NCBI GenBank assembly: GCA_964579305.1
Contig: CAZOGY010000002.1
Span: 22,005-86,004 of the forward strand
Length of the DNA: 64,000 nucleotides
Direction: 5' to 3'
Origin: JBCBWG01 sp964579305
Lineage (GTDB): Bacteria; Pseudomonadota; Alphaproteobacteria; Rhizobiales; Hyphomicrobiaceae
This document shows positions 18,012-26,434 of the stretch, piece after piece. The first letter of the stretch is position 1. Every line of letters begins with the position of its first letter. The translations under genes were made by a program, and so were the position numbers. A model generated the notes under the pieces. That model was not told the origin of the DNA, searched no databases, and saw only the letters and a list, made by a program, of their open reading frames with translations.

Positions 18012-18860
18012 TCAACGCGTGCGATTGGGCTCATCGAAGTCAAAAAACGGCGTTCCGGCAACCGGTGTCGATGGCGCCGCCATATCACGTGGCTCCATCA
18101 GTCCAGCGCGCCATGCTTTGCGACCGGCGATGGTCGCTTCCGCAAAGGCTTCAGCCATCAAGGCCGGGTCCGCCGCCTTGGCGACTGCCGTGTTCAGCAA
18201 GACCGCATCAAAGCCCATTTCCATGGCCTGGGCGGCTTGGGATGGCGCACCAATACCGGCGTCGATGATCAAGGGCGTGTTCGGAAAATAGTTTCGCATT
18301 GTCTTGAGGGCTTGCGGGTTGGCAAGGCCGCGCCCGGTGCCGATCGGCGCGCCCCATGGCATCAACAGCTCGCAGCCCGCAGCAAGAAGTCGTTCCGCAA
18401 CGCCCAAATCTTCCGTCGTGTATGGAAACACCTCAAATCCCTGCCGGGCCAGTTCTCGCGCAGCCTCGACCAGGCCGAACACATCGGGTTGCAAGGTGTC
18501 GTCGTTGGCAATCACCTCAAGTTTGATCCAGGCGGTATCAAAGATTTCGCGAGCCATCTGGGCGGTTGTGATTGCTTCCTTGGCTGTGCGGCAGCCGGCC
18601 GTGTTGGGAAGCACCGCGACGTCCCAGCTTGAGACGAGTTGCCAAAAGCCTTCGCCGCTGCGCTCGTTTGCGCCCTCACGGCGCAGCGAAACGGTCACGA
18701 TGGATGTCTGGGCGCGTCGCACCGCCTCAGCAAGGCATGCCGGTGAAGGATATTGCGCCGTGCCAAGCAAGAGGCGCGAGGTCACCGGCGTGCCGTAGAG
18801 CCGGAGCTGATCCGGTATCGCGTGCGCGTCTTGATCCGGCGCGGTCGCATGATCCTGCAT
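18012..18860 (-). CDS. thiG: Thiazole synthase
   Basis: Builds the thiazole ring from deoxyxylulose-5-phosphate, dehydroglycine and sulfur carried by ThiS thiocarboxylate. The 282-residue barrel has the Schiff-base Lys in AWIKLEVIAND (K113), the SRLLLGTAQYPS start of the core, and the MPWGAPIGTGRGLANP phosphate site. ATG 18860 is used because AGGAG lies 7 bases before it; an upstream ATG adds 13 residues. Downstream of thiS by 182 bases. Confidence 0.95.
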   Translation of the reverse strand: MQDHATAPDQDAHAIPDQLRLYGTPVTSRLLLGTAQYPSPACLAEAVRRAQTSIVTVSLRREGANERSGEGFWQLVSSWDVAVLPNTAGCRTAKEAITTAQMAREIFDTAWIKLEVIANDDTLQPDVFGLVEAARELARQGFEVFPYTTEDLGVAERLLAAGCELLMPWGAPIGTGRGLANPQALKTMRNYFPNTPLIIDAGIGAPSQAAQAMEMGFDAVLLNTAVAKAADPALMAEAFAEATIAGRKAWRAGLMEPRDMAAPSTPVAGTPFFDFDEPNRTR

Positions 18861-19042
18861 TTGCACACTCCTGTGCGCCTTGATGGCGAGACTACTCAAT
18901 TTTCAGGCTTCCAGCCGGCCTCGTTTGAGAACGGCAACGGCGGTGAGACAACGGCGTCAACGCGGGCGTGTTTGCTTGGACGACAGCTCTCCCGCGACAA
19001 CGCGGCTGGACATTGCCCGCCCGAACATCATGCGCTGTGACA

Positions 19043-19240
19043 TCACCCGCCCTGCCGTGGAGCCACGATCTCAAGCCGCGCACCGGCGCCGACCTGACGC
19101 TCAGCGCGATCGGCGACTGGAACAAATTCGCCATCAACCGCCGTGGCCACCTTTGTTTCACCGTACCCCAGCTCAACGAGGATCGCAGCAAGTGTGGCTG
19201 CCTTCACGGATCGAGCCTGTCCGTTGACGATGATTTCCAC
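19043..19240 (-). CDS. thiS: Sulfur-carrier protein for thiazole synthesis
   Basis: A 65-residue ubiquitin-like protein ending in the required Gly-Gly (RQGG at the C-terminus), which is adenylated and thiocarboxylated before donating sulfur to ThiG. The start is GTG 19240, with GGAGG 5 bases upstream; the longer open frame adds 78 residues that do not look like protein. Its place directly before thiG is the standard order. No thiO or thiC is in the window. Confidence 0.93.
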   Translation of the reverse strand: MEIIVNGQARSVKAATLAAILVELGYGETKVATAVDGEFVPVADRAERQVGAGARLEIVAPRQGG

Positions 19241-19400
19241 CGGATCCTCCGTTGCGTGGCGCAGGTGATCAGGCGCACTGAGCGGACGGCCGCCAACTGC
19301 GCGTTCTGCGCGGCACTGGTCACGCGCAATTCTTGCATATGGGCACTTGTGATCTTTGCGGCAAATTCGTCGGTGATCGGCGCCGTCACGCAGAGGCGCC

Positions 19401-20423
19401 TTAGTGCACGACCGGTCCTTTGAGAAGCTGCTGGCGGTCGGCGGAATCGATCCCAACTTGAAAGGAGCGTCCATCGCGCAGAACGGTCAGGTCAATCCGG
19501 GTCCCTGCTGGGCCGGCATCCCAGACCGTTCTGAAGAAGTCAGCCAACGTCTCAACTTCTGTTTCGCCGACGCTGAGGATGAAATCGCCTGATGCAAGCC
19601 CGCAGTCGTGCGCCGGGCCGCCTTCCGCCGTTCCAATCACAACGACCTGTCCATCGACCTCGGTTGCGTAAAGCCCGAGCCAAGGGCGCGGTGTGCGGTT
19701 TGCGCGGCCGATGGATTTCAGATCGCCCAGAATGGGTTTGAGCAAATCGATCGGCACAACCATGTTGAGACTTGCCTTGCGGCCGTTCACTTCCGCGTCC
19801 TGGATTTGAAGAGAGCCAATCCCAACGAGATCTCCAGACGCATCGATCACGGCGGTGCCGCCCCAGTTTGGGTGGGCTGGAGACGTGAAGAGCGCATCGT
19901 CCAGGACGTATTCCCAATAGCCGGCGAACTCCTGACGCGCGACGATGCGGGCTGCGATCGCCGATGATCCACCGCCAGAACCGGCAACGACCACCGCATC
20001 GCCGACTTCCACCGACGATGACGCACCGATCGTCAACGGCGTGGTCTGTACGCGACCGAGAACCTGGATCAGCCCAAAACCCGTTGGCTGATCATAACCG
20101 AGGACGTGTCCGCCAACGACAGTGCCGTCGTTGAACGTGATCCAGATCGTCTGGGCTTCCGTGACCAGATACCCAATCGTCAGGATCAAGCCGTCGTCGA
20201 TCAAAACCCCATGCCCAGCCCGTTCGGTCCCCAACACCTCGGCCGTGAGCGCGTCCGCCGGGACCAGTGCGCGCAGCGACACCACCGCGTCGAGGGCATC
20301 ATCGAGATCAAACGCGTAATCACCTTGCTCAGGGCGCACGGACACGATCCGGTTGGTTGAGTTGCTTGATCGTCGTCGCGATCGGTTTGCGGCGAACTTG
20401 CCACATGCTGCAGCGTCACACAA
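19401..20423 (-). CDS. HtrA-like (S1C) protein with PDZ domain and no catalytic triad
   Basis: A trypsin-fold domain (about 30-235) followed by a PDZ domain (about 245-330). The three catalytic positions of HtrA are all changed: the His motif (TNxHV) reads LTIGYLV, the Asp motif (DLALL) reads TGFGLIQ, and the GNSGGPL Ser motif reads PNWGGTA. It is therefore predicted to be a non-proteolytic binding protein. I recall similar degenerate proteins in other Rhizobiales, so the loss may be family-wide. The start is uncertain: 20423 is a TTG without a clear ribosome-binding site, and an internal GTG at 20345 would shorten the protein by 26 residues. No signal peptide is apparent. It lies 21 bases after the SDR gene. 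Confidence 0.75.
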   Translation of the reverse strand: MCDAAACGKFAANRSRRRSSNSTNRIVSVRPEQGDYAFDLDDALDAVVSLRALVPADALTAEVLGTERAGHGVLIDDGLILTIGYLVTEAQTIWITFNDGTVVGGHVLGYDQPTGFGLIQVLGRVQTTPLTIGASSSVEVGDAVVVAGSGGGSSAIAARIVARQEFAGYWEYVLDDALFTSPAHPNWGGTAVIDASGDLVGIGSLQIQDAEVNGRKASLNMVVPIDLLKPILGDLKSIGRANRTPRPWLGLYATEVDGQVVVIGTAEGGPAHDCGLASGDFILSVGETEVETLADFFRTVWDAGPAGTRIDLTVLRDGRSFQVGIDSADRQQLLKGPVVH

Positions 20424-20444
20424 ACGCGACGTTGCGTTGTAGCA

Positions 20445-21200
20445 TCATGCCGGAATGCGTGAGCCATCCCACGCAAACACATGGCCGCTATCGTCTGCGC
20501 CAAGGCCCGCGATCACGCGCCAGAGGTTGTCGGCGGCGACGTCAGGGGTGACGACTTGGCCGGGTTTCGTGCTGGACTGAAACGGTTTTGACAGACCGGT
20601 GTCGACGGTGCCCGGATGCAGCCCAACGGCAATTGTGTTGGATCGCTTGCGACGCAGTTCGATCGCCAGGTTCCGAATAATCATATTCAGCGCGGACTTT
20701 GAGGCGCGATAACCATACCAGCCGCCAATCCGATTGTCCGATATTGAGCCTACGCGCGCCGACAATGCCGCGAAGATACCTTGTTTGTCTTTCGGCATGA
20801 GCGGCAGAAAATGCTTGGCGACCAGGGCCGGACCGATGGTGTTGATGGCGAACGAGCGCGCCAGGTCCTCCGCATCAAGTTGGCGCCAGTCCTTCTCTGG
20901 CTGAAACGTCTCGCCTTCGTGCAGCAGACCCGTTGCGACGATGACCACATCGAGCGGACCGGCAGTTTCGAGCGCCTTGGCAGCAGCTTCGATGGTCGCC
21001 TCATCATTGAGGTCGATTGGAACGTGACGGCAGTTTTCCGGCAGAGTAGCAGGCGCAGATCGCGATAGTGCAAAGGTTTGAGAAACGGAGGGCTCAGACG
21101 CCGCGCGGTTCACTAATGCATGGCCGATGCCCCCTGTTGCTCCGACAATGGCAACTTTCAGATCGGCACTTGGCGATGCTTGCATGTTTTGAACTTTCAT
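20445..21200 (-). CDS. Short-chain dehydrogenase/reductase
   Basis: A 251-residue SDR with the NAD(P)-binding GATGGIGHA motif (about 20-28), catalytic Ser in ALSARVGSISDN and the Y-x3-K pair in YGYRASKSALN. It resembles the CsgA-like short-chain dehydrogenases often found near photolyase genes; the photolyase lies 140 bases away in the opposite direction. The substrate cannot be inferred. ATG 21200 lacks a strong ribosome-binding site; ATG 21185 is an alternative. Confidence 0.88.
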   Translation of the reverse strand: MKVQNMQASPSADLKVAIVGATGGIGHALVNRAASEPSVSQTFALSRSAPATLPENCRHVPIDLNDEATIEAAAKALETAGPLDVVIVATGLLHEGETFQPEKDWRQLDAEDLARSFAINTIGPALVAKHFLPLMPKDKQGIFAALSARVGSISDNRIGGWYGYRASKSALNMIIRNLAIELRRKRSNTIAVGLHPGTVDTGLSKPFQSSTKPGQVVTPDVAADNLWRVIAGLGADDSGHVFAWDGSRIPA

Positions 21201-21340
21201 TTTCGGCGCGCGCGCCGGCTTGGCGGGTGATTTTGCTGCGTCGCAGCCGCGCGGGCCGACGGTGTGTCATCGCCTCGCCTGCGTCGCACGTACTGGAGAT
21301 ACGCTCCGTTCTCGCAACCACGTCGCACTTTTGATCCCTC

Positions 21341-22951
21341 ATGCCCAAACGAACGCCGGTCGAAGTTGTCTGGTTCAAACGCGATCTGAGGATCTGCGAT
21401 CATGCTCCACTCGCGGCGGCTGCCCAGCGCGGGCCCGTTCTGCCGCTGTATGTGGTCGAGCCTGAATGGTGGGCGCAGCCTGACATGGCCGGCCGGCATT
21501 ACGCCTTCATGTCGGAATGCCTGGACGAACTGCGCGATGACCTGGCGCGGCTGGGCCAGCCCTTGATTGTGCGCGTCGGCGACATGATCGACGTGTTGAA
21601 CGACATTGCCGATGCCGTTGCGATCGCAGGGCTTTGGTCGCACGAAGAGACGGGCAACGCGTGGACCTTTGCGCGCGACCGCGCCGTCGGCGCCTGGGCC
21701 GCCGAGCGGGGGATTGTATGGCACGAATTCCGCCAAGACGGCGTGATCCGGCGACTACGCTCACGCGATGGGTGGGCTGGGAAGTGGGATCGCATGATGG
21801 GCGCCGACCAGACGGAAGCGCCGGCAAGCCTGAAACCGATTGACGTCGATCTCACCAGCCATCGCATGCCAACGGCGCGCGATCTGGGGCTTGCGGACGA
21901 TCCATGCCCGCAGCGCCAGATCGGTGGCCGCAGCCGGGGCATGGGGACGATTTATAGTTTCCTGCACGAACGGGGCGAAACCTATCGCAGGGCGATGTCA
22001 AGCCCGGTGACCGGTTTTGACGCGTGTTCGCGGATGTCGCCGCATTTGGCCTGGGGAAGCGTTTCAATGCGCGAGATCGCGCAAGCGACTTGGCTTCGGC
22101 AACGCGAACTCAAACACATTGGCGGGCGCGAGGTTTCGCAATGGCGCGGGTCGCTGATTTCATTTACCGGCCGCCTGCATTGGCATTGCCATTTCATGCA
22201 AAAACTTGAAGACGAGCCGCGGCTGGAATTTGAAAACCTGCACCGCGGCTATGACGCTTTGCGCGCGCCGGAGGAAAGCGACGCCAGCCGATTGCAGGCC
22301 TATTGCGCCGGCGAGACGGGGCTGCCGTTCGTTGATGCCTGCCTGCGCTGTCTGGCGGCAACCGGCTGGATGAATTTCAGGATGCGCGCGATGCTGATGG
22401 CTACTGCGAGCTATCACCTATGGCTCCATTGGCGCGCGCCCGGATTGCATCTGGCGCGGCTATTCACCGATTACGAACCCGGCATTCATTGGCCGCAATC
22501 GCAGATGCAGTCGGGCACCACCGGCATTAATACCGTGCGGATCTATAATCCCGTGAAACAGGGATATGACCAGGACCCTGAGGGAGATTTTGTGCGTCGC
22601 TGGGTTCCTGAACTTGAGGCGATCGCCGGAGCCGACGTGCACGAGCCGTGGAAACACCCCGAAGGTCAGACAATCCTTGGCAAGACCTATCCATTGCCGA
22701 TTGTCGATCACGTCGAGGCCGCACGGGCCGCGCGTCAGAAGATCTATGGCATCCGCAAGAGTGCGGCTTTTCGTGATACGGCCGATGCCATCCAGGACAA
22801 GCACGGCAGCCGAAAAAGCGGAATGCCGATGACGGGCCAACGCGGGGCGGCGGCGACGCGCAAAGCCAAACAGCGTTCCGCCAAACCTGCACAACAGCAA
22901 TTGGATTTTGACCTCGCAGATCCTGGAACGTCACGAAAGGTGGCCTCATGA
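21341..22951 (+). CDS. Cryptochrome/deoxyribodipyrimidine photolyase family protein
   Basis: A 536-residue flavoprotein of the photolyase/cryptochrome family, predicted to use blue light for pyrimidine-dimer repair or signalling. It has the N-terminal alpha/beta antenna domain (VVWFKRDLRICDHAPL at residues 9-24) and the helical FAD-binding domain (about 200-480) with the WGSVS, SLISFTGRLHWHCHFMQKL, GETGLPFVDACLRCLAATGWMNFRMRAM and IYNPVKQGYDQDPEGDFVRRWVPEL motifs, plus a basic tail of about 50 residues. Whether it repairs DNA is not decided by sequence alone. The stop overlaps the DUF2256 start by 4 bases. Confidence 0.93.
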   Translation: MPKRTPVEVVWFKRDLRICDHAPLAAAAQRGPVLPLYVVEPEWWAQPDMAGRHYAFMSECLDELRDDLARLGQPLIVRVGDMIDVLNDIADAVAIAGLWSHEETGNAWTFARDRAVGAWAAERGIVWHEFRQDGVIRRLRSRDGWAGKWDRMMGADQTEAPASLKPIDVDLTSHRMPTARDLGLADDPCPQRQIGGRSRGMGTIYSFLHERGETYRRAMSSPVTGFDACSRMSPHLAWGSVSMREIAQATWLRQRELKHIGGREVSQWRGSLISFTGRLHWHCHFMQKLEDEPRLEFENLHRGYDALRAPEESDASRLQAYCAGETGLPFVDACLRCLAATGWMNFRMRAMLMATASYHLWLHWRAPGLHLARLFTDYEPGIHWPQSQMQSGTTGINTVRIYNPVKQGYDQDPEGDFVRRWVPELEAIAGADVHEPWKHPEGQTILGKTYPLPIVDHVEAARAARQKIYGIRKSAAFRDTADAIQDKHGSRKSGMPMTGQRGAAATRKAKQRSAKPAQQQLDFDLADPGTSRKVAS

Positions 22952-23136
22952 AAGGGCGGAATGGCAAAACGATCGCCAAGGCGGACCTGCCCGAAAAGAC
23001 CTGCGCGACGTGTGGGCGGCCATTCACGTGGCGAAAGAAATGGGCCGCCGTCTGGGACGAAGTTCGCTATTGCTCCGACCGCTGCCGGCGCACGCGGACC
23101 GGCGGGCGTGGTTCTGGAGCCGGCGTCAACGCTTGA
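22948..23136 (+). CDS. DUF2256 small zinc-ribbon-like protein
   Basis: A 62-residue protein with the DUF2256 signature: CATCGRPFTWRKKWAAVWDEVRYCSDRCR, four cysteines suited to binding one metal ion. Function unknown; the family is regularly found next to photolyase genes. ATGA overlap with the photolyase implies translational coupling. Its last 11 bases overlap the end of the convergent DUF3253 gene. Confidence 0.93.
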   Translation: MKGRNGKTIAKADLPEKTCATCGRPFTWRKKWAAVWDEVRYCSDRCRRTRTGGRGSGAGVNA

Positions 23137-23428
23137 GTGCGAGGCGGATCGCGCCCTTTGCGGTACGGGGATCGACCGGCGTGCCGCGCTGCGTTACGGA
23201 GATCTGGCCGCGGTCGCTGAGTTCGCCTGCGACGCGGCGCACGTGCGGCATCAGCGCGCGCCAGGATTCGCCGTCCGTGCTGAGGCGCCGCGCGGCTTCT
23301 GACGGGCAAATTGATTTGTCGGGGCCTCTTTTCGTACACAGCGCGAGGATCGCCGCCGCGATGGCCGTATCATCGGTGTCAGGCGTCGTCGTATGCGCGT
23401 TGGTCTGGTCGGGGTCTTTGGTCGTCAC
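23126..23428 (-). CDS. DUF3253 domain protein
   Basis: A 100-residue protein with a winged-helix-like DUF3253 domain (about 22-98: AAAILALCTKRGPDKSICPSEAARRL, then LMPHVRRVAGELSDRGQISVTQRGTPVDP). GTG 23428 is chosen for GGAGG 6 bases upstream. Function unknown; a DNA-binding role is only suggested by the fold. It is convergent with DUF2256 and lies 68 bases from the next photolyase-family gene, which diverges from it. Confidence 0.85.
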   Translation of the reverse strand: MTTKDPDQTNAHTTTPDTDDTAIAAAILALCTKRGPDKSICPSEAARRLSTDGESWRALMPHVRRVAGELSDRGQISVTQRGTPVDPRTAKGAIRLALKR

Positions 23429-23496
23429 GTCGCACCTCCGATCCAATCCATGGCCCGTGCGTTGTGCCTTCGCAGACAATCGCGGAGGCCTGTGCC

Positions 23497-24750
23497 ATGC
23501 TGGATGTGGTTGATACCGATTTCACGCCGACGCGGGCGACCGCGCAGCAGCGCCTTGCGGTCTTTCTTCCGCAAGCTGGCCGGCATTACGCATCGCACCG
23601 CAACGCCGATTTCGGGCCAAACGATCGCTCGAACGTGTCGGCACTTTCGCCGTTCATTCGCCACCGGCTGCTTTTGGAAACCGAAATTCTGGACGCTGTG
23701 CTTAGCCGATTTGCGCTCTCCACGGCCGAGAAGTATGTCCAAGAGGTTTTCTGGCGCACTTATTTCAAAGGTTATCTGGAGCAGCGCCCTTCAATATGGG
23801 CGGCCTATCAAGCCGACCTCGCCGCAGCGCTCGAGATGGTTGCGGAGGGCGGTGATCTGCAGCATCGCTATAACGTCGCCGTTGACGGCCGTACCGGGAT
23901 CGACTGCTTCGATGCTTGGGCAAACGAACTCGTCGAGACCGGGTACCTGCACAACCACGCGCGAATGTGGTTTGCCAGCATTTGGATTTTTACGTTGGAT
24001 CTGCCCTGGCAATTGGGGGCCGACTTTTTCCTGCGCCATTTAATGGACGGAGATCCCGCGTCGAATACGCTTTCGTGGCGATGGGTCGGCGGATTGCACA
24101 CCAAGGGTAAGACCTATCTGGCGCGCCCCGATAACATTGAGCGGTATACCGATGGCCGGTTTGCGCCGCATGGGCAGCTTGCGCTGAGCGCTCCACCGCT
24201 TGATGAACCGCACACCCATGGCAAACGGCCGGTGCCGGCGCTGAGCGCGCTTGGCGATGCGCCCTATCTCCTTTTGATCACGGAAGAAGATTGCGCTCCG
24301 GAGTTGTTGGATCTGCCGCGGCCACCGGTTGGCGCCATCGCCCTGCGCGCGACGGATGCCCGTTCACCGCTTGGGGCTGGTGCGCGCGCAACGGCGTTCG
24401 CACAAGGGGCACTCGAAGACGCCCAGCGACGTGCGCGCGAGGCCTGGCGCGTGACAGTTGAAGTGCCGCATGGCGCCAACGACGACTGGGCCGGCGCCTT
24501 GCTTTCGGCCGCGCACACACACAAGGTTTCACATATCGTCACAGCTTATGCGCCGGTTGGGCCGGTGGCGGACAAACTGGCGATGGCGCGGGCCAAGCTT
24601 TCCGATGACGGCATCACCGTGCAACAGGTTCGCCGCGCGATTGATGACATTGCGTGGCCGCACGCCACGCGCGGCTTTTTTGGCCTGAAGCAGAAGATCC
24701 CCGATATCTTAGAGGATCTGCAACGTCATATTGCGCCGACATTCCTGTAA
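23497..24750 (+). CDS. Photolyase-related FAD-binding-domain protein with atypical domain order
   Basis: A 417-residue protein that starts directly with a photolyase FAD-binding domain (about 15-230): SALSPFIRHRLLLETEIL, EVFWRTYFKGYLEQRP, GIDCFDAWANELVETGYLHNHARMWFASIWIFTLDLPWQLGADFFLRHLMDGDPASNTLSWRWV are family motifs. The N-terminal antenna domain is missing, and instead about 180 residues follow the FAD domain, ending in an alpha/beta-looking region (VTAYAPVGPVADKL to GFFGLKQKIPDIL). This could be a permuted antenna-type domain. ATG 23497 has GGAGG 8 bases upstream. Confidence 0.88.
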   Translation: MLDVVDTDFTPTRATAQQRLAVFLPQAGRHYASHRNADFGPNDRSNVSALSPFIRHRLLLETEILDAVLSRFALSTAEKYVQEVFWRTYFKGYLEQRPSIWAAYQADLAAALEMVAEGGDLQHRYNVAVDGRTGIDCFDAWANELVETGYLHNHARMWFASIWIFTLDLPWQLGADFFLRHLMDGDPASNTLSWRWVGGLHTKGKTYLARPDNIERYTDGRFAPHGQLALSAPPLDEPHTHGKRPVPALSALGDAPYLLLITEEDCAPELLDLPRPPVGAIALRATDARSPLGAGARATAFAQGALEDAQRRAREAWRVTVEVPHGANDDWAGALLSAAHTHKVSHIVTAYAPVGPVADKLAMARAKLSDDGITVQQVRRAIDDIAWPHATRGFFGLKQKIPDILEDLQRHIAPTFL

Positions 24751-24760
24751 GCAAGCACGC

Positions 24761-26290
24761 TCAGTGCAAGCCATCGAGAAACGCTGAAGCACTTTGGCGG
24801 TAAGCCTGTTTCTTGTCGTCGGCCATCCGGTCCCAGGTGGAGAATACTGTGGCGAGCCTGGGGTTATTGCCGAGTTTTTCCCGGTTCCGGTCCAGAAAAT
24901 GCCAATAAAGTGCATTGAACGGGCAGGCGCCGTCTCCGGTCTTTTTCTTGACGCTATAGACGCAAGATTTACAGTAATTGGACATCTTATCGATGTAATT
25001 GCCGCTCGAAGCATAGGGCTTGGAGCCTAACAGGCCGCCATCTGCAAACTGGCTCATGCCAATCACGTTTGGCAATTCCACCCATTCATAGGCGTCGGCA
25101 TAGACGGCGAGGTACCACGTGCTAATCTGGTCTGGTGCCACGCCGGCCAACATTGCAAAGTTGCCGGTGACCATCAGGCGCTGGATATGGTGGGCGTAGG
25201 CCTCTTCTTTGGTTTGTGTAATCGCCTCGCGCAGGCACAACATGTCCGTTTCGCCGGTCCAGTAAAAATCTGGCAGATCGCGATCGGCGCCGAAATAATT
25301 GACATCGGCGTAGTCTGGCATTTTCAACCAGTAGATCCCGCGGATGAATTCGCGCCAGCCTATGATTTGGCGAATGAAACCTTCCGTCGCGTTCAATGGC
25401 GCCTGACCATCGGCGTAGGCGCGTGCGACGGCTTCGCAGACTTTGACCGGGTCGAGCAGTCCGGCGTTGATATAGGGGCTGAGGATCGAGTGATATAAAA
25501 AACGCTGACCGATCAACATGGCGTCCTGGTAATCACCGAAGTTCGGCAGCGCATGCGCGATGAAATGGTCAAGAGCCTTCTCGGCATCATCGCGGGTCAC
25601 CGCAAACCAGAATGGTTCAAGGTCGCCGAAGTGGTTGGAAAATCGCTTCGCGACAAGGTCTAAAACCTCGCGCGTTATTGAATCTGGCTCAAACCGGGGC
25701 ACTTTGGGCATGAACAGATCATCGTCGCCAGGCTTTCGATTTTCGCTATCGTAATTCCATTTGCCGCCTTCCGGCTCGCCGTCAGTCATTAAGAGACCGG
25801 TCTTTTTGCGCATCTCGCGGTAAAAGTATTCCATGCGCAAGGATTTGCGGCCCTTGGCCCAAGCCGCAAATTCGGCATGCGTGGCAAGAAAACGGTCGTC
25901 CGGCTTGATCTCAACGTCGCAATCAAAAAGCGCTGTCCAGCGATCCATGTCATTTTGAAGCCGAAACTCGCCAGCTTCCGTGACACGCACGCGGGAAATC
26001 TGGTGGCGCTGCAATGCTCTTGACACTTCTCCGCGCAAGCTTCCGGAATTGTCGGGGTCGTCGAGCTTGATGTAATCGACCTGCCAGCCTGCATCCTTTA
26101 GGTCCTGCGCGAAGTGGCGCATCGCGGAAAAAATAAAAGCGATTTTCTTTTTGTGATGTCGCACGTAGGTCGCTTCGTCGTGAACCTCAGCCATGAGGAT
26201 GACCGTATCGTCCTTTGTCATACCTTTGAGCGAGGAAATCGTGCGCGAAAGTTGGTCGCCGAGGATGAGCACCAGCGTCGTTTCAGCCAT
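24761..26290 (-). CDS. Iron-sulfur (6-4) photolyase / FeS-BCP cryptochrome, PhrB type
   Basis: A 509-residue protein of the photolyase-related (DPRP) family; Agrobacterium PhrB, the model (6-4) photolyase, is nearly the same length. Four cysteines at C352, C440, C443 and C456 have the spacing of the PhrB [4Fe-4S] ligands. The N-terminal LVLILGDQLS motif and the FIRQIIGWREFIRGIYW and MVTGNFAMLAGVAPDQISTWYLAVYADAYEWVELPNVIGMSQFADGG regions fit the family. ATG 26290 is chosen because it gives the family N-terminus; the longer frame adds 47 residues. Convergent with the preceding gene at 10 bases. Confidence 0.95.
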   Translation of the reverse strand: MAETTLVLILGDQLSRTISSLKGMTKDDTVILMAEVHDEATYVRHHKKKIAFIFSAMRHFAQDLKDAGWQVDYIKLDDPDNSGSLRGEVSRALQRHQISRVRVTEAGEFRLQNDMDRWTALFDCDVEIKPDDRFLATHAEFAAWAKGRKSLRMEYFYREMRKKTGLLMTDGEPEGGKWNYDSENRKPGDDDLFMPKVPRFEPDSITREVLDLVAKRFSNHFGDLEPFWFAVTRDDAEKALDHFIAHALPNFGDYQDAMLIGQRFLYHSILSPYINAGLLDPVKVCEAVARAYADGQAPLNATEGFIRQIIGWREFIRGIYWLKMPDYADVNYFGADRDLPDFYWTGETDMLCLREAITQTKEEAYAHHIQRLMVTGNFAMLAGVAPDQISTWYLAVYADAYEWVELPNVIGMSQFADGGLLGSKPYASSGNYIDKMSNYCKSCVYSVKKKTGDGACPFNALYWHFLDRNREKLGNNPRLATVFSTWDRMADDKKQAYRQSASAFLDGLH

Positions 26291-26434
26291 CAATCGTGCC
26301 TTTTGATGCATGCAGAACCGCGATCCCTCCAGAGGTCGCGTGCAAGCGAAACGAAGCGGCGTGTGGCAAGGTTCACAAGGCAACAAGCGCCAGTTGGCGC
26401 AACCCGGCAGGCAGAGCGCCAGGAGGAACAACGC

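Noticed and set aside
19204..19389. 61-residue frame upstream of thiS
   Set aside because: Overlaps the thiS start in another frame and has no clear ribosome-binding site.
19241..19400. Possible TPP riboswitch before thiS
   Set aside because: A GCGCCTGATCACCTGCG stretch recalls the TPP element, but the conserved CTGAGA and the AATGCCAGCGTAGGGA-type helices are absent.
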